Positions 14,022-20,642 of a DNA stretch of 25,501 nucleotides are shown one piece after another. The position numbers and the translations under genes are program-made. The notes beneath the pieces are model-generated. The model was not told the DNA's origin. It did not search any database and was given only the letters and a program-made list of their open reading frames with translations. Source of the DNA: CAYHVH01 sp964360335 (GTDB taxonomy: Bacteria > Patescibacteriota > Doudnabacteria > UBA920 > 2-01-FULL-46-14); the NCBI GenBank assembly GCA_964360335.1, contig CAYHVH010000011.1, forward strand, positions 1 to 25,501. The letters are read 5' to 3'. The first letter of the stretch is position 1; each line of letters begins with the position of its first letter.

Positions 14022-14126
14022 TTCACCCCGTTAGACTTATTTCGATAATTCTTGGTAATAATTAATTAGAACGTCTAAGGAATATGCGCATTATCTTGTT
14101 AAAGAAGAGAGGTCTAACGGGGTGAA
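14022..14126. repeat. 15-base perfect inverted repeat between gpmI and recJ, containing the recJ start
   Basis: The left arm ttcaccccgttagac (14022-14036) and right arm gtctaacggggtgaa (14112-14126) are exact reverse complements. They are separated by 75 A+T-rich bases that contain no ORF (agaacgtctaagg inside repeats part of the arm). The right arm includes the GTG start codon of recJ (14122-14124). The whole spacer 14014-14121 is thus one structured element: it could be a miniature insertion element, an operator pair for a dimeric protein, or an mRNA fold that hides the recJ start. Confidence 0.85.
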
Positions 14127-15822
14127 AAGAATTTGGAAAGCCAAACCGCAAGCCGCTGGGGATTTACTGTCACAATTGCTTGCTAACCGCGGGCTTTTTG
14201 CGCCAGAGGAAATCCGGGATTTTCTCGACCCCCGTTACGAAGCCGCCCACGATCCTTTTCTGTTGCGGGATATGGACCGGGCCGTCGCCAGAATCGAAAC
14301 GGCATTGCAAAAGGGCGAGAAGATTACCATTTATGCAGATTATGACGCCGATGCCGTAACCGCCGCCGCGGTTTTGTTGCGTTTTTTCCAGGAGCTTAAA
14401 CACCGGAATGTATCCGCCTATATTCCCGACCGGTTCAGCGAAGGATACGGAGTCAATCCGGAAGCCATCAGGTCGCTTAAGGAGTCCGGCACAAATTTGA
14501 TTATCACCGTGGACTGCGGCATAAACGCTTTTGACGCCGTGGATTTGGCCACCTATCTTGGGCTGGACGTGATTGTCACCGACCACCATCAGCTGACGGG
14601 GGGCGTGCCGCGGGCCTGTGCCGTGATTGACCCGCACCGGCCTGATGATAACTATCCTTTTAAGGATTTGACTGGGGTGGGGGTGGCGTTCAAACTCGTG
14701 CAAGGTCTTCTTCAAAGTTCCGGACTACAAGCTACAAGCTACAAGCTACAAGCCGGCTGGGAAAAGTGGCTGCTCGATCTGGTGGCGATTGGCACGGTAG
14801 CGGATTGTCAGAGCGTTTTGGGGGAAAATCGGATGTTTATCAAATGGGGTCTGGTGGTTTTATCCAAGACCCGCTGGATTGGGCTTGGGAAACTTTTGGA
14901 ACTAGCCGGGATTGCCGGGGCCGAGCTTGACACGTACAAGATCGGTTTTATGATCGCTCCTCGCATCAACGCCGCGGGGAGGATTGAACATGCCAATCTC
15001 GCCTTGGAATTTCTCTTGACCGACAACCCAGAACGAGCGGCGATCCTCGCGCAAAAATTGGAGGAGCTCAATCGACATCGCCAGGATTTGACGGAGCAGA
15101 TTTTGAGCGAGGCCCGGGAGCAGCTCCTAGCGCTGGGCGACAAAAAAATCCTTCTGGCCGCCGGGCGGGGCTGGCCCCGGGGGATCGTGGGTTTGGTTGC
15201 TGGCAAATTGACAGAGGAATTTTACCGCCCGGTTCTGGTGCTGGCTCGGGGCGAGGTGGAGGCCACGGGTTCGGCGCGGAGCATCAGAAATTTCAACATC
15301 ATCGAAGCCATCAGTCAGAGCAAAGAGCTCCTGCTGAAATACGGCGGACACCCGATGGCCGCGGGTTTTACTTTGAACTCCGAGCAGGTTGAAATCTTCC
15401 ATCAGCAGCTCCTGCTGTATGCGGAAAAAACCCTTAGCGAAGAGGATTTATCGCCGGTAATTTATTATGACGCCGAGCTTACCCTAAAAGAGATTAATGA
15501 GGAATTTTTGGCGACGCTACTGAAGTTTGCCCCCTTTGGGCAAGGCAATCCCCGGCCGCTGTTTCGAGTGAATCACTTGGCTCTGGAGTCCGCTTCGGCG
15601 ATTGGGACTGAGGGGAAACATCTGCGACTGTATGTCAAAGAAGGTGGGCGGCGGCTCGGTTGTATCGGTTTTAACTTGGGTTTTTGGGCCGAGAAACTGC
15701 AGCGGCGCCCGCAAAGCATCGATCTTCTTTGCGAGCCGCAGTACAACGAGTGGAACGGTACACGCCAGATCCAACTAAAGATTATTGATTTGGATTTTTC
15801 CAAAAATTCTCGCGTAGAATAG
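14122..15822 (+). CDS. recJ: Single-stranded-DNA-specific exonuclease RecJ
   Basis: A 566-residue DHH-family 5'-3' exonuclease acting in recombination and mismatch or base excision repair. The catalytic motifs are intact: ADYDADAVTAAAVL (D73, D75, D77), ITVDCGINAF (D131), VTDHHQLTGG (D154-H155-H156) and PFKDLTGVGVAFKL. The DHHA1 part shows APRINAAGRIEHANLALEFL, GWPRGIVGLVAGKL, GSARSIRNFNIIEAI and KYGGHPMAAGFTL. An OB-fold domain forms the C-terminus. The GTG start at 14122 gives the family-like MKRIWKAKPQ and lies inside the right arm of the inverted repeat. No Shine-Dalgarno outside the repeat is clear, although aagaagagagg at 14102-14112 could serve. A loop around residue 202-211 (LQATSYKLQA) is encoded by four tandem copies of a 7-base unit. 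Confidence 0.95.
   Translation: MKRIWKAKPQAAGDLLSQLLANRGLFAPEEIRDFLDPRYEAAHDPFLLRDMDRAVARIETALQKGEKITIYADYDADAVTAAAVLLRFFQELKHRNVSAYIPDRFSEGYGVNPEAIRSLKESGTNLIITVDCGINAFDAVDLATYLGLDVIVTDHHQLTGGVPRACAVIDPHRPDDNYPFKDLTGVGVAFKLVQGLLQSSGLQATSYKLQAGWEKWLLDLVAIGTVADCQSVLGENRMFIKWGLVVLSKTRWIGLGKLLELAGIAGAELDTYKIGFMIAPRINAAGRIEHANLALEFLLTDNPERAAILAQKLEELNRHRQDLTEQILSEAREQLLALGDKKILLAAGRGWPRGIVGLVAGKLTEEFYRPVLVLARGEVEATGSARSIRNFNIIEAISQSKELLLKYGGHPMAAGFTLNSEQVEIFHQQLLLYAEKTLSEEDLSPVIYYDAELTLKEINEEFLATLLKFAPFGQGNPRPLFRVNHLALESASAIGTEGKHLRLYVKEGGRRLGCIGFNLGFWAEKLQRRPQSIDLLCEPQYNEWNGTRQIQLKIIDLDFSKNSRVE
14725..14752 (+). repeat. Tandem repeat, 4 x 7 bases (ctacaag), inside recJ
   Basis: Four exact, contiguous copies of ctacaag (14725, 14732, 14739, 14746). 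They encode part of a loop between two conserved RecJ blocks (KLVQGLL and WLLDLVAIGTVADC). Because the unit is 7 bases, gain or loss of one copy would shift the reading frame. Confidence 0.95.
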
Positions 15823-15830
15823 AGCTGTTC

Positions 15831-15931
15831 TCTGAATTCAAAATTCAAAAATCAAAATGCAAAATTATAGTTAAAAATTTTCAATTTTGGATTGTCATTT
15901 TGAATTTTGCACTTTGCATTTTACATTCAGA
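15831..15931. repeat. AT-rich imperfect inverted repeat between recJ and RNase H gene
   Basis: The outer arms tctgaat (15831-15837) and attcaga (15925-15931) are perfect. Inside them the left arm is built from 'caaaatt/caaaatgcaaaatt' units and the right arm from 'aattttgcactttgcatttt' units, pairing with small gaps. The spacer 15823-15969 holds no other feature I can see. Its style matches the elements at 4552 and 19513. Confidence 0.75.
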
Positions 15932-15969
15932 CATAAACTATTGAGCAAGATTTATTGAGAAAATTATCA

Positions 15970-16392
15970 ATGCCTCAAAAAGAAAATAAATTAATAATAT
16001 TTACCGACGGCGGGGCGAGGGGCAATCCGGGGCCTGCGGGGATTGGGGTGGTTATTTGTGACGCAAGAGGCAAGCTCTTGAAGAAATATCATAAATATCT
16101 GGATGAAAAAACCAACAACGAAGCCGAATATGAAGCCGTGATTGCCGCACTCAAGATTGCTTCGGAGCTTGCGGCACAGGAGCTGGTGTTTAATTTGGAC
16201 AGCGAACTCGTAGTTCGGCAGTTGAACAATATCTACCGGGTGAAAAACCACCGGATGCAGGAGTTAATGATTAGACTGCGACATCTCGAGTCAAAGTTTA
16301 AAAAGATAATATATCGGCATATTTCTCGCGAACAAAACCAACTCGCGGATGAACTGGTAAATGAGGCGATTGATCGGAGAAAAACAGCTTGA
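15970..16392 (+). CDS. rnhA: Ribonuclease HI family protein
   Basis: A 140-residue RNase H, which cuts RNA in RNA-DNA hybrids. The four catalytic acids are visible: Asp in IIFTDGGARGNPGPAGIG, Glu in NNEAEYEAVIAAL, Asp in FNLDSELVVRQL and Asp in EQNQLADELVNEA. The form without the basic handle loop and with NNEAEY is the RnhA-like type common in bacteria and archaea. ATG at 15970 is preferred (MPQKENKLIIFTDGG); the frame also has a TTG at 15955 that would add five residues. The stop overlaps the next gene's TTG start (TTGA at 16389-16392). Confidence 0.93.
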   Translation: MPQKENKLIIFTDGGARGNPGPAGIGVVICDARGKLLKKYHKYLDEKTNNEAEYEAVIAALKIASELAAQELVFNLDSELVVRQLNNIYRVKNHRMQELMIRLRHLESKFKKIIYRHISREQNQLADELVNEAIDRRKTA

Positions 16393-17105
16393 GATACGAA
16401 TATTTAATTGGAACTTTAAGCATCGGTATTATTTGGGCCATCTTGTTTATTCTGCGGAGGGATTTAAGACGGCCGATGCTTTGGAGTGGGGCCGCCTATA
16501 TAGCCATTATTTCCACCATTTATCTAACCTGGCTACTAACGAGCCCCTTCATTTTTTGGGGAAGCCCCCTCGTCCCCGATTATTGGGACCCAACAGCGCT
16601 CTTTAATCTTGGCAGAATAACAAGGGGTTATGCGATCGAGGATGCCTTGTTTGCCTTTTTTGCCGGGGGAATAGCAGCCGCGCTTTACGAAACATTTTTT
16701 AGACAGAGGATACGATTCAAGAGAAAGTACAGGCACCACATCAGGGCGCCGCTTGTTGGGTTCGTGGCTGCAGGCGCGTTCGCGGCCTTTTTCAAGTTAA
16801 ATGCGATTTATCCTTTCATTGTTTTCGGACTAGCTGGAGCTGCAAGCATTTGGCTTGAGCGAAAAGATTTGATACGTCACTCGATCCTAGGAGGGGTAAC
16901 ATTTCTCATCGTTTACTTTCTTAGTTTCCTGATTTTTAACGCTATATTTCCCTACTTTGTCGGTCGCTATTATAATTTGGAGAATATAAGTGGAATTTTG
17001 GCTTTCGGCGTGCCGCTTGAGGAATTACTTTATGCCATCAGCGTGGGTTTTTTGTGGGGTCCCCTTTATGAATACGAACACGGAGAAAAAGACATTGATT
17101 TGTAA
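16389..17105 (+). CDS. Lycopene cyclase domain-like integral membrane protein
   Basis: A 238-residue protein with about seven hydrophobic segments (near 5-22, 29-56, 83-104, 119-137, 139-157, 164-191 and 200-229). Two acidic motifs sit at membrane edges in similar positions of the two halves: YAIEDALFAFF, preceded by YWDPTALFNLGRI, and FGVPLEELLYAI. This repeats the WD...G...P-E-E layout of the CrtYc/CrtYd-type lycopene cyclase domain, and the length equals the fused CrtYcd form (about 235-240). That family cyclises carotenoid ends in the membrane, but no phytoene synthase or desaturase gene is in the window, so the substrate is uncertain. The start is a TTG overlapping the RNase H stop by 4 bases, which implies translational coupling. 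It is more A+T-rich than the glycolytic genes. Confidence 0.72.
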   Translation: MRYEYLIGTLSIGIIWAILFILRRDLRRPMLWSGAAYIAIISTIYLTWLLTSPFIFWGSPLVPDYWDPTALFNLGRITRGYAIEDALFAFFAGGIAAALYETFFRQRIRFKRKYRHHIRAPLVGFVAAGAFAAFFKLNAIYPFIVFGLAGAASIWLERKDLIRHSILGGVTFLIVYFLSFLIFNAIFPYFVGRYYNLENISGILAFGVPLEELLYAISVGFLWGPLYEYEHGEKDIDL

Positions 17106-17147
17106 GATTTGCGACCAAAAACACCCCCCCCCATCTGAGGAGTTTTG

Positions 17148-18119
17148 CTAGCGGATTTTCAGGCGGTATAAGCTTTGGCCGTCGAGGTAGAGAAGCTCGG
17201 TTCCTTCGGCGTTGACCGCAAATTTTGGCAAGGGATTTTGGGTTTCGGCCAGCACGTAGATATTGGGCTGGCCGGAGCGGTCAAATTCGATGGCTTTAAT
17301 TTGTTTTTCTTCGGCCACAAACACGTAGCCGGTTTTGTTATTGAATTGTGCCCGTCCCAAGCTCAAGGAACTGCGGGTCACGAGTTCGCTTGTTTGCTCC
17401 TCGCTCAAATACAGCCAAACCTCGTGACTGTTGCCGTAGATTAAACCTGGAAGGTCGGGGTTGGTGCGGGCATATGCAACTTCGCTGCTGATTTTTTCCA
17501 AAGTTTCCATAACATGATACAAATCGTCGTCCAGCAAAAGAAAAAGTTCATTGGCGGGAGTTGCGATAATCTGACTTTTGGAAAATTTCGGCAGTCCTTC
17601 GAGAACCGCGTCCGGCTGTTTGCTACCGGGATTTTTTCGAAGCAACTTTCCTGATTGCGGGTCCAGAAGATATTCAGGGTTCTGGGAGCTTTCCGGTTCC
17701 GCAAACAGACTTTGGTCAAGGACATCCAAGGTGGTGGTGGCAACGATTTGGGGCGCTTCCGAAGACAGAAACAGGGAGATTTTTCCAAGCTCCCCGGCGG
17801 GAAGGGCGGTGACTCGTTCCTCGCTCACGACTACCCGTTTCTGCCACGGGCGAAAACCGTCCTTTTGGATTTCCACGCGGTATTCGCCGGGTCGAAGAAA
17901 TCGTTTGGTGAGAGGAGTTAGAGGTTTGAGAGCCGTGCCGTTCAAAGAAACTTTTGCGCCGCGCGGTTCGGTTTTGACCACCAAAACCCCGGTCCGCACG
18001 ATTCGCCCGGTGGCCAGATCGAATGAGTATCCCCGGGCCAGGAGGATGGCCGCCGGGCCAAGAATGGCGAAAACCAGAATACCGCCGAAAATTAGGAAAG
18101 CCCGACTTTTTAGCGTCAT
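17148..18119 (-). CDS. Membrane-anchored PEGA-domain protein
   Basis: This is the only convincing minus-strand gene. Its 323-residue product starts with a basic MTLKSR and a hydrophobic anchor at about 8-29 (FLIFGGILVFAILGPAAILL). A PEGA domain follows at about 43-100: GVLVVKTEPRGAKVSLNG, then RPGEYRVEIQKDGFRPWQK. PEGA domains are beta-rich extracytoplasmic modules with unproven, probably surface or cell-wall related roles. The C-terminal 200 residues show repeated short strand motifs (ELFLLLDDDLYHV, HEVWLYLSEEQ, GTELLYLDGQSLYRL), suggesting a beta-propeller-like fold. The stop faces the stop of the plus-strand gene at 17105 across 42 bases holding a run of eight C. The start at 18119 diverges from the murA promoter region. 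Confidence 0.82.
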   Translation of the reverse strand: MTLKSRAFLIFGGILVFAILGPAAILLARGYSFDLATGRIVRTGVLVVKTEPRGAKVSLNGTALKPLTPLTKRFLRPGEYRVEIQKDGFRPWQKRVVVSEERVTALPAGELGKISLFLSSEAPQIVATTTLDVLDQSLFAEPESSQNPEYLLDPQSGKLLRKNPGSKQPDAVLEGLPKFSKSQIIATPANELFLLLDDDLYHVMETLEKISSEVAYARTNPDLPGLIYGNSHEVWLYLSEEQTSELVTRSSLSLGRAQFNNKTGYVFVAEEKQIKAIEFDRSGQPNIYVLAETQNPLPKFAVNAEGTELLYLDGQSLYRLKIR

Positions 18120-18125
18120 TGAGTA

Positions 18126-18153
18126 TTATCAGTTTAGCAAAAAGTGATATAAT
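18126..18153 (+). promoter_or_regulatory. Predicted promoter of murA
   Basis: TATAAT at 18148-18153 with TG at 18145-18146 makes an extended -10. ttatca at 18126-18131 (4 of 6 to TTGACA) is a weak -35 with a 16-base spacer. It lies in the divergent region between the PEGA gene and murA. The remaining leader, 18154-18247, contains a near-duplicated gattcatga (18212-18220 and 18226-18234) and imperfect inverted 'gaatcaggaattc' material, but no ORF. Confidence 0.65.
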
Positions 18154-18247
18154 ACGATAGCGTGCGAGGAGTAGAGCAGGAATCAGGAATTCCGAAGCCC
18201 CTGTAGGTCGCGATTCATGATGCGTGATTCATGATTCAATTTTAAAG

Positions 18248-19504
18248 ATGAGTAAATTTGTAATCCAGGGAGGCAGCGAACTTTCGGGCAGAGTCGCGGT
18301 CCAGGGTTCGAAAAACGCGGCTTTTCCGGTAATTGCCGCCTCAATTTTGGCTCAAGGCAAGTGCGAGATTAAAAATGTTCCGGACATCGCGGATGTCCGC
18401 AATTTTCTGCGAATTTTCGAGTCTCTCGGCGCCGACTGGAAGTTTTCTGACCATCGTTTGGTAATTGATACCGCTAATTTGCAAAATCAGAAATTATCCC
18501 GCGACTTGGTGGGTACGATGCGCGGTTCGGTGGTCCTTCTGGGCCCGCTCTTGGCCCGGTTCGGGGGAGTTTCCCTCCCTTATCCCGGCGGTGATGCTAT
18601 CGGCGTTCGGCCGATCGACGTCCATTTGGACGGTTTTCGCAAACTCGGGGCAGAAGTCAGGGAGGAGAAAACCGGTGTCGCTGTATCGGCCAAACGCTTG
18701 ACCGGGAACCGGATTGTTCTAGGGGTAGCGTCCGTTACCGGCACCGAAAATTTGATTCTCGCCTCGGTGCTCGCCCAAGGGGTTACTGAGATTCGGCTCG
18801 CGGCGACCGAGCCGCATGTCAGAAACCTCTGCGAATTTTTAAATAAAATGGGCGCCAAAATCCAAGGTCTGGGCACGCCTAATCTTGAGATCCGGGGGGT
18901 GAAGCGTCTGCGCGGGACGGAGTTCGTCCTTTGCCCGGACGAAATTGAGGCCGTCACTTTTTGCGTGGCGGCCGCGGTGACGAAGGGTCAGGTAACCATC
19001 ACTGGGGCGGAACTTCTGAATCTGGATGCCCCCCTGAATCATTTGGAGAGAATGGGAGTGAATCTTGAGGCCAAAGATAACCGGATTGTCGTCCGGAAGC
19101 CAAAGGAACCGTACCGCGCCGTCGCCATCACCACGGGTGTGTTTCCCCAGCTTTTGACTGACGAGCAGCCGCTCTTGGGGGTCTTGGCCACGCAAGCCCA
19201 GGGCGAGACTTCGATCCATGACTGGATCTATGAAGGCCGGCAGGGTTATCTCAAGGCTCTGCAGGCGATGGGGGCCCGGGTGGAGTTTGTGGATGTCCAT
19301 CGCGCCAAGATCTTCGGGCCTACGCCACTCCGGGGAGCGGAAATTACCACTCCGGACATTAGAGCAGGAGCCTCGATTTTGATTGCTTCCCTAGTTGCCA
19401 AAGGCCAGAGTGTTCTGTATAATGCTGAGATAATAGACAGGGGATATGAAAGACTGGACGAGCGGCTGATAAGCTTGGGTGCCAAGATTACAAGGGTAGG
19501 ATAG
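18248..19504 (+). CDS. murA: UDP-N-acetylglucosamine 1-carboxyvinyltransferase (MurA), Cys-to-Asp form
   Basis: The first committed enzyme of peptidoglycan synthesis, transferring enolpyruvate from phosphoenolpyruvate to UDP-GlcNAc in the cytoplasm. At 418 residues it is full length. VQGSKNAAFPVIAASIL has K22 and N23 at the same numbers as in E. coli MurA. LLGPLLARFGGVSLPYPGGD leads to the active-site loop, which reads PGGDAIGVRP. The usual catalytic and fosfomycin-targeted Cys115 is Asp here (D116, codon 18593-18595). Other blocks are PQLLTDEQPLLGVLATQAQG, SIHDWIYEGR and TPDIRAGASILIASL. ATG at 18248 is chosen over the in-frame GTG at 18224 because MSKFVIQGG is the normal N-terminus and the earlier start lies in repeat-like leader sequence. 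Aspartate variants in other bacteria are active and resistant to fosfomycin. Confidence 0.95.
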   Translation: MSKFVIQGGSELSGRVAVQGSKNAAFPVIAASILAQGKCEIKNVPDIADVRNFLRIFESLGADWKFSDHRLVIDTANLQNQKLSRDLVGTMRGSVVLLGPLLARFGGVSLPYPGGDAIGVRPIDVHLDGFRKLGAEVREEKTGVAVSAKRLTGNRIVLGVASVTGTENLILASVLAQGVTEIRLAATEPHVRNLCEFLNKMGAKIQGLGTPNLEIRGVKRLRGTEFVLCPDEIEAVTFCVAAAVTKGQVTITGAELLNLDAPLNHLERMGVNLEAKDNRIVVRKPKEPYRAVAITTGVFPQLLTDEQPLLGVLATQAQGETSIHDWIYEGRQGYLKALQAMGARVEFVDVHRAKIFGPTPLRGAEITTPDIRAGASILIASLVAKGQSVLYNAEIIDRGYERLDERLISLGAKITRVG

Positions 19505-19512
19505 GATAGACT

Positions 19513-19617
19513 AAAATTCCTAATTCCTAATTTCTAATGTCTAAATCAATGCCCAATTCCCAAACCCCAATGACAACAAGTTTAGAAATTAGGTCAATTA
19601 GGAATTAGAAATTTTTT
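19513..19617. repeat. AT-rich imperfect inverted repeat between murA and mreB
   Basis: The left arm is made of 'attcctaattcctaatttctaa' type units (19513-19545). The right arm carries the complementary order, tttagaaattagg...ttaggaattagaaattttt (19581-19617). A C-rich loop with two 'ccaat' units separates them. The right arm ends 4 bases before the mreB ATG, so it occupies the position of a ribosome-binding site. The spacer 19505-19620 contains nothing else that I can support. Confidence 0.8.
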
Positions 19618-19620
19618 AAG

Positions 19621-20634
19621 ATGCCTTGGTTTGTAAAAAAAGTCGGAATCGATTTGGGAACGGCCACGACCCTGGTTTTCGTGCCGGGGAAAGGAATTGT
19701 CATCAACGAGCCGACAGTCGTGGCGATTGGCGTGCAGGACAATAAGGTTTTGGCCGTGGGGGCCGAGGCCAAAGAGATGCTCGGCCGCACGCCGGAGACC
19801 ATCATTGCCCACCGGCCGATGAAGGACGGGGTGATTGCCGATTACCGGGTGACGGAGGCGATGCTCAAATACTTTATCACCAAAGCCATCGGCAATATCT
19901 GGTTTCTGCGACCGGAGGTTTTGATTTCCGTGCCGGGAGGAATAACCTCGACGGAGAAACGAGCCGTTGTGGATGCCGCCCAGAGTGTGGGCGCCAAGGC
20001 CGCGTATGTCATCAAGGAAACGGTCGCCGCGGCAATCGGCGCCGGGATTGATATTTCAACCCCCTCCGGCAATATGGTGATTGACATCGGCGGCGGGACG
20101 ACGGACGTGGCGGTGTTGTCTCTGGGGGGAATTGTCACTTCCACCTCGGTGCGGGTGGCCGGCAACAAACAAGATGTGGCCATCGCCGAATATATTAGGA
20201 AAAAGCATGGCCTGGCCATCGGCGACCGTTCGGCCGAGGAAATCAAGATCGAGATCGGCTCGGCTTTGCCCTTGGAGGAGGAGATGGAAATGGAAATCCG
20301 GGGGCGGGACCTGGTGGCCGGACTGCCAAAGACTATCAAAGTCAGAACCAACGAAGTCGTGGAAGCGATCCAAGAACCACTCCGGGAGATTGTCCAGGCC
20401 GTGCGCTCGGTCTTGCAGGAGACTCCGCCCGAGCTGTCCTCGGATATAATTGATAAAGGGATGGTGCTGACGGGAGGCGGGGCAAATCTGCGGAATATGG
20501 ATAGACTGATTGCCCAGGCGACTGGTGTTCCTTGTTATGTTGCCGACCAGCCGGAGCTCTGCGTGGCGAAGGGGACGGGAGCGGCACTTGAGAACCTAGA
20601 AGCTTACAAGCGCAGCATCCTCGCAGCGAAATAA
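19621..20634 (+). CDS. mreB: Rod shape-determining protein MreB
   Basis: A 337-residue actin-fold ATPase that polymerises under the membrane and directs cell-wall synthesis. Phosphate 1 motif VGIDLGTATTLVFVPGKGI, then NEPTVVAIG, ADYRVTEAMLKYFITKA, SVPGGITSTEKRAVVDAA and VIKETVAAAIGAGIDI are seen. The phosphate 2 motif IDIGGGTTDVAVLSLGG and the C-terminal GMVLTGGGANLRNMD also match. The length and the N-terminal amphipathic-looking MPWFVKKVGID are typical. It follows murA and precedes a glycosyltransferase by 8 bases, an envelope-synthesis context. Start ATG at 19621 abuts the inverted repeat. Confidence 0.97.
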   Translation: MPWFVKKVGIDLGTATTLVFVPGKGIVINEPTVVAIGVQDNKVLAVGAEAKEMLGRTPETIIAHRPMKDGVIADYRVTEAMLKYFITKAIGNIWFLRPEVLISVPGGITSTEKRAVVDAAQSVGAKAAYVIKETVAAAIGAGIDISTPSGNMVIDIGGGTTDVAVLSLGGIVTSTSVRVAGNKQDVAIAEYIRKKHGLAIGDRSAEEIKIEIGSALPLEEEMEMEIRGRDLVAGLPKTIKVRTNEVVEAIQEPLREIVQAVRSVLQETPPELSSDIIDKGMVLTGGGANLRNMDRLIAQATGVPCYVADQPELCVAKGTGAALENLEAYKRSILAAK

Positions 20635-20642
20635 AAATCAAT

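Noticed and set aside
14014..14121. A tRNA, T-box or riboswitch in the gpmI-recJ spacer.
   Set aside because: Apart from the outer 15-base arms I see no conserved core, anticodon-type loops or terminator; the A+T-rich middle does not form a known RNA by eye.
14725..14752. The ctacaag repeats as a CRISPR-like array.
   Set aside because: The units are 7 bases, contiguous without spacers, and lie inside a coding frame.
17106..17147. The C-run between the convergent genes as a terminator.
   Set aside because: No stem-loop with a T-run can be drawn on either strand; it is only a homopolymer-rich 42-base spacer.
18117..18153. A minus-strand promoter for the PEGA gene (GATAAT on the minus strand at 18130-18125).
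   Set aside because: It would place the RNA start at the ATG itself (a leaderless mRNA) and no convincing -35 is visible; too weak to list as a feature.
18224..18247. GTG at 18224 as the start of murA.
   Set aside because: It would add MIHDSILK encoded in repeat-like leader sequence; the ATG at 18248 gives the normal MurA N-terminus with K22 and N23 in the standard positions.
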